This document shows positions 6,289 through 10,873 of a stretch of 10,873 nt of DNA, piece by piece. The DNA is from Bacillota bacterium (GTDB lineage Bacteria > Bacillota > UBA4882 > JAAYXC01), in contig JAAYXC010000084.1 in assembly GCA_012516115.1 (NCBI GenBank), positions 1 to 10,873 on the forward strand. The letters are read 5' to 3'. The notes under the pieces are model-generated. The model had not been told where the DNA came from and did no database searches. It saw only the letters and a list, made by a program, of their open reading frames with translations. The position numbers and the translations under genes were made by a program. The first letter of the stretch is position 1; every line of letters begins with the position of its first letter.

Positions 6289-6507
6289 TCATTTAAAACG
6301 ATAGACTATCCTGCCCCTGGTCAGATCGTAAGGCGAGAGCTCGACCGTCACGCGATCGCCGGGTAGGATCTTGATGAAGTTCATCCGCATCTTCCCCGAG
6401 ATATGGGCGAGAACCTGGTGGCCATTTTCCAGTTTAACCCGGAACATGGCGTTGGGTAGCGGTTCGATGACCGTGCCCTCGACCTCGATCACGTCTTGTT
6501 TGGCCAA
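6289..6507 (-). CDS. infA: translation initiation factor IF-1
   Basis: IF-1 is an OB-fold protein that binds the A site of the 30S subunit during initiation and works with IF-2 and IF-3. The 72-residue product has the exact family length. It reads MAKQDVIEVEGTVIEPLPNA and then FRVKLENGHQVLAHISGKMR, with the conserved end LTRGRIVYRFK. The start codon is TTG at 6507-6505, eight bases after AAGGGGGG. No alternative ATG or GTG exists before the conserved MAKQD. An initiation factor with a weak start codon could be tuned by initiation fidelity, but that is speculation. It starts two bases after the stop of the KOW protein gene. Confidence 0.98.
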   Translation of the reverse strand: MAKQDVIEVEGTVIEPLPNAMFRVKLENGHQVLAHISGKMRMNFIKILPGDRVTVELSPYDLTRGRIVYRFK

Positions 6508-6509
6508 GG

Positions 6510-6776
6510 TTACGACCCCCCTTCGACCGCCCGCAAGGCTTCCCGGATGGCCTGGTTGGTGAACCGGGTCGCGGGCAGGTAAGCGTCCGCTTCCGCCAGG
6601 AGACGAACGTGACGCGGATTTTTCTTCTTGGGCCGTTCGAGCGGCCTCTTTTCGCCGTCCGCCAGATAGAGGAAATCATCATCCACGGCGACGACGACAA
6701 ACAACCGGCCGGTCTCCCGTCCCGCTTGGGCCACCACGATCTGGCCGGGACGAAACCCGGCAGTCCGCTCCACCAC
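6510..6776 (-). CDS. KOW-domain (L14e-like) putative RNA-binding protein
   Basis: This 88-residue protein resembles the small KOW-domain, ribosomal L14e-like proteins found between map and infA in many Firmicutes; their exact job is not settled, and RNA or ribosome binding is inferred from the fold. The KOW-like segment is FRPGQIVVAQAGRETGRLFV (8-27), followed by a beta-rich FLYLADGEKRPLERPKKKNP stretch (35-54) and a helical C-terminus. The start is GTG at 6776-6774, seven bases after an AGGAGGGAGG site (6793-6784); a second GTG follows immediately and cannot be excluded. It starts 20 bases after map and ends two bases before infA, so it is clearly part of the operon. Confidence 0.82.
   Translation of the reverse strand: MVERTAGFRPGQIVVAQAGRETGRLFVVVAVDDDFLYLADGEKRPLERPKKKNPRHVRLLAEADAYLPATRFTNQAIREALRAVEGGS
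6516..6523 (-). promoter_or_regulatory. ribosome binding site deciding the TTG start of infA
   Basis: AAGGGGGG on the minus strand lies eight bases from TTG (6507-6505) and overlaps the last codons of the upstream KOW gene, so the two genes are probably translated in a coupled way. Confidence 0.65.
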
Positions 6777-6796
6777 CAGCGTTCCTCCCTCCTCGG

Positions 6797-7558
6797 CTAA
6801 AGACGGGTCATGATCTCCGGTTCACCCTCGGTGATGACCACCGTATGCTCGAAATGGGCCGAGAGGGAACCATCCTTCGTGACCACCGTCCAACCGTCGA
6901 GCAGGGTTCGGACCTCAAAACCACCGACGTTGACCATGGGCTCGATGGCCAACGTCATCCCCCGGCGGAGGCGGGGATTATACGTGAATCCCGCCACGTA
7001 ATTCGGCACCTGGGGCGGTTCGTGCATGGCCCGGCCGATACCGTGGCCGACCAGATCCCGCACGACCGAAAAACCCGCGGCTTCCACATGCTCCTGGATG
7101 GCCCGGCCGATGGCCAGGAGGCGATTCCCTTCCCGCGCCGCGGCGATCCCCAGGGCCAGGGCCTCCTCGGTGACCCGGAGAAGGCGGGCGGCCTCGGCGG
7201 AGACACTGCCCACCGGGACGGTGATGGCCCCATCTCCGTGATATCCTTCGTAGATGGCCCCGAAATCGAGGCTGACGATGTCTCCTTCCAGCAGGCGCCG
7301 AGACCCCGGGATCCCGTGGACGACTTCATCGTTGACCGAGACGCAAAGGGCGGCGGGAAAACCGTTATACCCTTTAAACGAGGGGATCCCGCCCAGTCTG
7401 GTCGCCAGCTCCACCGCCCGGGCTTCCAGGGCCGCCGTGGTCAAGCCGGGGCGGATCATCTCCCTCAGGGCGGCCAAAACCTCAGCCACGATCCGTCCGG
7501 CCCGGCGCATCTTGGCCAGCTCGGTCGCTGATTTCAGGACAATCCGCTTTTCAACCAC
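6797..7558 (-). CDS. map: type I methionine aminopeptidase
   Basis: MAP removes the initiator methionine from new proteins using two metal ions in a pita-bread fold. The product has 253 residues. The expected metal ligands are all present: D98 (SLDFGA), D109 (HGDGA), H172 (VGHGIGRAMHEPP), E206 (AIEPM) and E237 (FEHT). The substrate-contacting H81 is also present (NDEVVHGIP). The frame is open 13 codons upstream of the chosen start. GTG at 7558 is preferred because GGAGG (7568-7564) lies five bases before it and the protein then begins VEKRIVLKSATELAKM, as in the family. This gives an eight-base overlap with adk. The short form has no N-terminal zinc-finger extension. The secY-adk-map order is typical of Firmicutes. 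Confidence 0.97.
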   Translation of the reverse strand: MVEKRIVLKSATELAKMRRAGRIVAEVLAALREMIRPGLTTAALEARAVELATRLGGIPSFKGYNGFPAALCVSVNDEVVHGIPGSRRLLEGDIVSLDFGAIYEGYHGDGAITVPVGSVSAEAARLLRVTEEALALGIAAAREGNRLLAIGRAIQEHVEAAGFSVVRDLVGHGIGRAMHEPPQVPNYVAGFTYNPRLRRGMTLAIEPMVNVGGFEVRTLLDGWTVVTKDGSLSAHFEHTVVITEGEPEIMTRL

Positions 7559-8210
7559 GTCGTCCTCCACCGGCCAGGACGCGTTGGATCGCCGCATCGA
7601 CCTCTTCGATCCCGCCCTCCGCCCGGATCCTTTTTAAGAGCCCCCGTTCTTCGTAATACGCGAGCAAAGGTCGGGTCTGGGCCTCGTAGACCCGCAGGCG
7701 CTCGCGCACGGTAGCCGGACGATCGTCTTCCCGCTGATAGAGCTCCCCGCCGCAGCGATCACAACGGCCTTCCTCCCGCGGAGGGTTCGTTTCGATATGG
7801 TAAGGCGCCCCACATGTCCGGCAGACCCGTCGTCCTCCCAAGCGACGGATGAGCACCTCTTCCCCCACCTCCAGGGCCAACACCGCGGTTAGAGCCCGAC
7901 CGGTCGCCGCCAGATACCGGTCGAGGGCCTCGGCCTGGGGAATGGTTCGCGGGAAACCATCGAGAAGAAAACCCGGCCGGCAATCGGCGGCCCCGAGCCG
8001 TTCGGTGACGATCCCGATGACGATCTCATCCGGCACCAGGGCCCCCCGGTCGAGAAATTCCTTGGCCTGTCGCCCGAGCGGCGTCCCCTCGGCGATGGCG
8101 GCGCGAAAGATATCGCCCGTGGAGATATGCGGGATGCCGTGCCGGGCGGCGATGAGTTTGGCCTGCGTTCCCTTGCCGGCGCCGGGGGGGCCCAACAGGA
8201 TCAGATTCAA
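7551..8210 (-). CDS. adk: adenylate kinase, long form with zinc-binding lid
   Basis: Adenylate kinase interconverts ATP plus AMP with two ADP in the cytosol. The product has 219 residues. The P-loop GPPGAGKGT is at 7-15; the AMP-binding part has STGDIFRA (30-37) and GFLLDGFPRT (80-89). The lid carries C130-X2-C133 and C150-X2-C153, the four-cysteine zinc site seen in many Gram-positive and thermophilic enzymes. The start is TTG at 8210-8208, seven bases after AGGAGGG (8224-8218); the protein begins NLILLGPPGAGKG, so no later start is possible. It follows secY after 77 bases, the largest gap in the cluster, which contains a hairpin, and overlaps map by eight bases. Confidence 0.98.
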   Translation of the reverse strand: MNLILLGPPGAGKGTQAKLIAARHGIPHISTGDIFRAAIAEGTPLGRQAKEFLDRGALVPDEIVIGIVTERLGAADCRPGFLLDGFPRTIPQAEALDRYLAATGRALTAVLALEVGEEVLIRRLGGRRVCRTCGAPYHIETNPPREEGRCDRCGGELYQREDDRPATVRERLRVYEAQTRPLLAYYEERGLLKRIRAEGGIEEVDAAIQRVLAGGGRRG

Positions 8211-8217
8211 CGGATTT

Positions 8218-8224
8218 CCCTCCT
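8218..8224 (-). promoter_or_regulatory. ribosome binding site deciding the TTG start of adk
   Basis: AGGAGGG on the minus strand is seven bases from TTG (8210-8208). The P-loop begins six residues after this start, so no downstream start could give a whole enzyme. Confidence 0.75.
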
Positions 8225-8265
8225 GTCAAGGTCGCGAATCTACTCCACCTTCCGGCCGTCTTACG

Positions 8266-8286
8266 GGGCGGTTCGGCGGACCGCCC
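8266..8286 (-). promoter_or_regulatory. perfect stem-loop between secY and adk
   Basis: On the minus strand GGGCGGT (8286-8280) and ACCGCCC (8272-8266) form a perfect seven-pair GC-rich stem around a seven-base loop, beginning one base after the secY stop. No T run follows, so it is not a standard intrinsic terminator. It may protect the upstream mRNA, act as a processing site, or moderate readthrough from secY into adk. Confidence 0.6.
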
Positions 8287-8287
8287 T

Positions 8288-9538
8288 CTACTTCAAGAAC
8301 CCCTCGTACTGGCGCATGATGAGATGCGCCTCGATCTGGCGCATGGTATCGATGGCCACGCCCACGGCGATGAGCAGGGTGGTCCCGCTGAACCCCATGG
8401 CCATGCCGAAGATGCGCGAACCGATGTTCGGCAAAAGCGCGATGACCGTCAAGAAGATCGCGCCGGAGAAAGTGACCCGGGTCAGGACTTTATCCAAATA
8501 CTCCGCCGTCGGCCGGCCCGGCCGTATCCCGGGGATGAATCCGCTGTATTTTTTCAGGTTATTGGCGATCTCCATCGGATTGAAGGTCACCGCCGTATAG
8601 AAATAAGTGAAAACGAAGACCATCACCGCATAGAGCACCATATAGAGAATGCTACTCGGCATGAACCACCGGGCGATGGTCTGGATCACCTCCGAATCGG
8701 GGAAGAAGCCGGCCAGAGTCGGCGGGAACGACAACACGGAAACGGCGAAGATGATCGGGATAACCCCTGCCTGGTTCACCCGCAACGGGATATTCGTCTC
8801 CTGCCCGCAGTACACCCGCCGTCCGACGACCCGCTTGGCATACTGGACCTGGATCTTCCGCTGCCCCTCGTTGACCGCCACGACGGCCACGATCACTGCC
8901 ACGGCCGCCACGACGAAGAGGAGGGCGGTGTACCACTCGATACCGCCCGAACCGATGGAACGGATGAACGTATAGACGCCCGGCCAGAAGCGGGCCACGA
9001 TACCGGCGAAGATGATAAGCGAGATGCCATTACCGATCCCGTACTCCTGGATGAGTTCGCCTATCCACATCAAGAGGATCGAACCGGCGGTCATAAGGAG
9101 CACGATCCGGGCGATGGCCCAGAAAGAATCGTCGATAAGATATTGACGAAAACTGACCGTATAGGCCCATCCCTGGATCACGGCCAACAAGATCGTGGCA
9201 TAGCGGGTATACTGCGAAACGATCCGCCGTCCCTCCACCCCTTCGCGCATCAACTGTTCGAGACGGGGAATGACCATCCCGAGCAGCTGCATGATGATCG
9301 AGGCGGTGATATACGGGTTAACGGAAAGGGCAAAGAGGCTCATCCGCCGTAAGGCACCGCCCGACATGATATCGAGCAGGTTAAAGAGCGTGCCGGCTTC
9401 AAACCCGATCTCCCGGAAACCGGGCACGGGGACGTTCGCCCCCAGGCGGAAGACGGCCAGCATCCCCACGGTGAAAAGTAGTTTTCGCCGCAGGTCGGGG
9501 ATTTTAAAGGCCGTCTTCACCGACTCCAGCATGGCCAC
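8288..9538 (-). CDS. secY: protein translocase subunit SecY
   Basis: SecY is the membrane channel of the SecYEG translocon, which exports unfolded proteins with SecA and inserts membrane proteins with the ribosome. The 416-residue product matches the family in length and has the expected ten hydrophobic helices. Conserved parts are FRLGANVPVPG (30-40), the first-third helix region SLFALSVNPYITASIIMQLL (67-86), the cytosolic loop GQRKIQVQYAKR (225-236), the loop KYSGFIPGIRPGRPT (330-344) and the C-terminus LIMRQYEGFLK. The start is GTG at 9538, nine bases after GGAGG in a site that continues as GGAGGTGATCT (9552-9542). An ATG two codons later is possible but is further from the site. One base separates it from rplO, so translation is probably coupled. 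Confidence 0.98.
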   Translation of the reverse strand: MAMLESVKTAFKIPDLRRKLLFTVGMLAVFRLGANVPVPGFREIGFEAGTLFNLLDIMSGGALRRMSLFALSVNPYITASIIMQLLGMVIPRLEQLMREGVEGRRIVSQYTRYATILLAVIQGWAYTVSFRQYLIDDSFWAIARIVLLMTAGSILLMWIGELIQEYGIGNGISLIIFAGIVARFWPGVYTFIRSIGSGGIEWYTALLFVVAAVAVIVAVVAVNEGQRKIQVQYAKRVVGRRVYCGQETNIPLRVNQAGVIPIIFAVSVLSFPPTLAGFFPDSEVIQTIARWFMPSSILYMVLYAVMVFVFTYFYTAVTFNPMEIANNLKKYSGFIPGIRPGRPTAEYLDKVLTRVTFSGAIFLTVIALLPNIGSRIFGMAMGFSGTTLLIAVGVAIDTMRQIEAHLIMRQYEGFLK

Positions 9539-9539
9539 G

Positions 9540-9989
9540 TTAGATCACCTCCGCCTTTCCTCCGGCGGCCTCGATCTTGGCGCGGGCCGTAGCGGAGAAG
9601 GCATGGGCCTTGACGACGAGTTTCCGCGTGAGGGAACCCGTCCCCAGGACCTTCAACCCGTCCCGGAGGTTCTTGACCATCCCTTTCTCCCGCAAGAGGG
9701 CCGGGGTGACCTCGGTTCCGTCCGGAAAGACATTAAGCCGCTCCAGGGAAACGATGGCCCACTCGCGGCGCCATTTGTTATTGAACCCGCGCTTGGGTAA
9801 CCGGCGTTGGAGCGGCGTCTGACCGCCCTCAAAGGCCGGGCCCTTGGCCCCGCCCGAACGGGCCTTCTGCCCTTTATGCCCCCGACCGGCGGTCTTGCCC
9901 AGCCCGGAGCCGATACCACGACCGACCCGTTTAGGGGCGCGGCGGGAACCGGGGGCCGGAGACAACTCGTGGAGTCTCACCTTGTCCAC
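9540..9989 (-). CDS. rplO: 50S ribosomal protein L15
   Basis: L15 is a late-assembling protein of the large subunit with a long glycine- and arginine-rich extension into 23S rRNA. The product has 149 residues. The extension RVGRGIGSGLGKTAGRGHKG (21-40) and the following QKARSGG are diagnostic, as are FEGGQTPLQRRLPKRGF (53-69) and the end AAGGKAEVI. The start is taken as GTG at 9989, eight bases after AAGAGG. A second GTG at 9980 would give a 146-residue protein beginning RLHELSPAPGSR, which fits the family start slightly better but has a poorer site, so the start is uncertain by three codons. It lies three bases after rpmD and one before secY. Confidence 0.96.
   Translation of the reverse strand: MDKVRLHELSPAPGSRRAPKRVGRGIGSGLGKTAGRGHKGQKARSGGAKGPAFEGGQTPLQRRLPKRGFNNKWRREWAIVSLERLNVFPDGTEVTPALLREKGMVKNLRDGLKVLGTGSLTRKLVVKAHAFSATARAKIEAAGGKAEVI
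9542..9552 (-). promoter_or_regulatory. extended ribosome binding site of secY
   Basis: GGAGGTGATCT matches 11 consecutive bases of the complement of the 16S rRNA 3' end. It overlaps the last codons of rplO and lies nine bases (from GGAGG) before the GTG at 9538, favouring that start over the ATG at 9532. Confidence 0.7.
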
Positions 9990-9992
9990 CCC

Positions 9993-10196
9993 CTAAACCT
10001 CTTTTATTTCCACCAGATGCCTCACCTTATCGACCATACCGCGGATGGCCGGGGTGTCAAGGTGAGTCACGGTCTGGTTGAGTCGATGCAAGCCCAAAGC
10101 GGCGATGGTTCTCTTTTGGTCTTCGGCGCGGCCGATGGCGCTCCGCTTCCAGGTGATCCGGAGCTTCTTCGCGGCCGCCTTTTTCTTGCCCGCCAT
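9993..10196 (-). CDS. rpmD: 50S ribosomal protein L30
   Basis: L30 is a small protein of the large subunit binding 23S rRNA near its 5S contacts. The 67-residue product reads LRITWKRSAIGRAEDQKRTI, then ALGLHRLNQTV and the end MVDKVRHLVEIKEV, the usual L30 core. It has a lysine-rich N-terminal extension (AGKKKAAAKK, residues 2-11), making it a little longer than the typical 60 residues. The frame is open seven codons further, but ATG at 10196 has GGGAGGT six bases upstream. It follows rpsE after 31 bases and precedes rplO by three, the standard spc order. Confidence 0.96.
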   Translation of the reverse strand: MAGKKKAAAKKLRITWKRSAIGRAEDQKRTIAALGLHRLNQTVTHLDTPAIRGMVDKVRHLVEIKEV

Positions 10197-10227
10197 CCGT
10201 CTACCTCCCTGGGTCATCCGTTCGTTG

Positions 10228-10728
10228 TCAGTTTAAGATCTCTTCCAACGGCTTTCCGCGAAGCCGTCCCACCTCTTCCGGCCGCTTCAACGCCCGCAAA
10301 CCGGCCATGGTGGCATTGATGATGTTCAACGGATTCGAAGAACCCAACGACTTGGTCAGGACGTCTTTCACACCGGCCAGTTCCATGACGGCCCGCACCG
10401 CCCCGCCGGCGATGACGCCCGTCCCGGGAGAGGCCGGCTTGAGAAGCACCTTGCCCGCCCCGAAGACCCCTTCCACCTGATGGGGGATGGTGGTATTGAC
10501 GATGGGGACCTCGATGAGGTTTTTCTTCGCGTCTTCCACCGCTTTTCGGATGGCCTCGGGCACCTCGGCCGCCTTCCCCAATCCGGCACCGACGTGACCC
10601 TGCCCGTCGCCCACCACCACCAGAGCGCGAAAGCTCCGGCGCCGGCCACCTTTGACCGTCTTCGCCACGGGGTCGATTTTCACTACTTTTTCCGTCAGTT
10701 CAAACTGCGCCGGGTCGAGGCGCTTCAC
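10228..10728 (-). CDS. rpsE: 30S ribosomal protein S5
   Basis: S5 lies at the mRNA entry side of the small subunit and contributes to decoding accuracy and mRNA unwinding. The product has 166 residues, the same length as in Bacillus subtilis. The N-terminal S5 domain includes GGRRRSFRALVVVGDGQGHV (27-46) and GAGLGKAAEVPEAIRKA (48-64). The C-terminal domain includes KPASPGTGVIAGGAVRA (97-113) and SSNPLNIINATMAGL (130-144). The frame is open 23 codons upstream, but that part overlaps rplR in another frame. GTG at 10728 with GGAGGGGGAG just before it is clearly the start. Thirteen bases separate it from the rplR stop. Confidence 0.98.
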   Translation of the reverse strand: MKRLDPAQFELTEKVVKIDPVAKTVKGGRRRSFRALVVVGDGQGHVGAGLGKAAEVPEAIRKAVEDAKKNLIEVPIVNTTIPHQVEGVFGAGKVLLKPASPGTGVIAGGAVRAVMELAGVKDVLTKSLGSSNPLNIINATMAGLRALKRPEEVGRLRGKPLEEILN

Positions 10729-10741
10729 GCTGCTCCCCCTC

Positions 10742-10873
10742 CTAGAATTCGAGTCCCGCCTCGCGCGCGGCGTCGGCAAGGGCCTTAACCCGCCCATGAT
10801 AGAGGTGGCCCCCGCGATCGCAGACCACTTTCGTGATCCCTTTGTCCAGCGCCCGACGGGCGATGGCCTCGCC
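10742..10873 (-). CDS. rplR: 50S ribosomal protein L18, C-terminal part (cut by the window edge)
   Basis: The last 43 codons of a gene run off the right edge; the stop TAG is at 10744-10742. The translation contains RRALDKGITKVVCDRGGHLY and then HGRVKALADAAREAGLEF, the very conserved C-terminus of L18, which binds 5S rRNA and joins it to the large subunit. Its position just before rpsE is the usual spc-operon place. A cysteine (VVCDRGG) stands where many homologues have phenylalanine. The 5' end and start are outside the window. Confidence 0.96.
   Translation of the reverse strand, partial: GEAIARRALDKGITKVVCDRGGHLYHGRVKALADAAREAGLEF

Noticed and set aside
5383..6366. Plus-strand open frame (327 codons) running across rpsK, rpsM, rpmJ and part of infA
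   Set aside because: Antisense to four conserved genes, with no domain; open only because of high GC at third positions.
8224..8229. TTGACA on the minus strand just before adk, as a promoter -35 box
   Set aside because: No -10-like hexamer occurs 16-18 bases downstream, and the motif overlaps the adk ribosome binding site region.
8324..9352. Long plus-strand open frame (342 codons) opposite secY
   Set aside because: It lies entirely antisense to a clear secY, is rich in H, D, R and G as expected from the complement of a GC-rich membrane-protein gene, and has no recognisable domain.

Overview
The window is one long, densely packed gene cluster read entirely from the minus strand. It is the 3' part of the bacterial S10-spc-alpha ribosomal protein superoperon. 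In transcription order (right to left) it holds: the end of rplR, rpsE, rpmD, rplO, secY, adk, map, a small KOW-domain protein gene, infA, rpmJ, rpsM, rpsK, rpsD, rpoA, rplQ, two ABC ATPase genes (ecfA1, ecfA2), ecfT and truA. Gaps between genes are 1 to 77 bases and several genes overlap. I see no rRNA or tRNA gene, CRISPR array or recognisable insertion sequence.

The layout points to a GC-rich Firmicute, probably of the Clostridia in the broad sense (thermophilic acetogen or Desulfotomaculum-like groups are plausible; this is inference). The reasons are adk-map-KOW-infA-rpmJ between secY and rpsM, the ecfA1-ecfA2-ecfT-truA block directly after rplQ, and rpsD inside the alpha operon, which differs from Bacillus subtilis where rpsD stands alone. 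Strong GGAGG-type ribosome binding sites combined with many TTG and GTG starts also fit.

Region by region: 9540-10873 encodes ribosomal proteins L18 (partial), S5, L30 and L15. 6797-9538 carries the SecY protein-export channel, adenylate kinase and methionine aminopeptidase. 3309-6776 carries a putative RNA-binding KOW protein, IF-1, L36, S13, S11, S4, the RNA polymerase alpha subunit and L17. 942-3312 encodes the shared energising module (two ATPases and the transmembrane coupler) of a group II ECF vitamin/metal importer, with no substrate-binding S component in the window. 202-939 is truA. The last 201 bases (1-201) have no recognised gene and end in a 40-base stretch that is 90 percent A+T.

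The most interesting observation is in the ECF ATPase pair. EcfA1 has lost its Walker A lysine, Q-loop glutamine and H-loop histidine but keeps a perfect LSGGE signature, Walker B and D-loop. EcfA2 keeps Walker A, Q-loop, Walker B and H-loop but has a degenerate signature (LPTAE) and D-loop. The losses are complementary: a heterodimer would have exactly one intact ATP site and one completely dead site.
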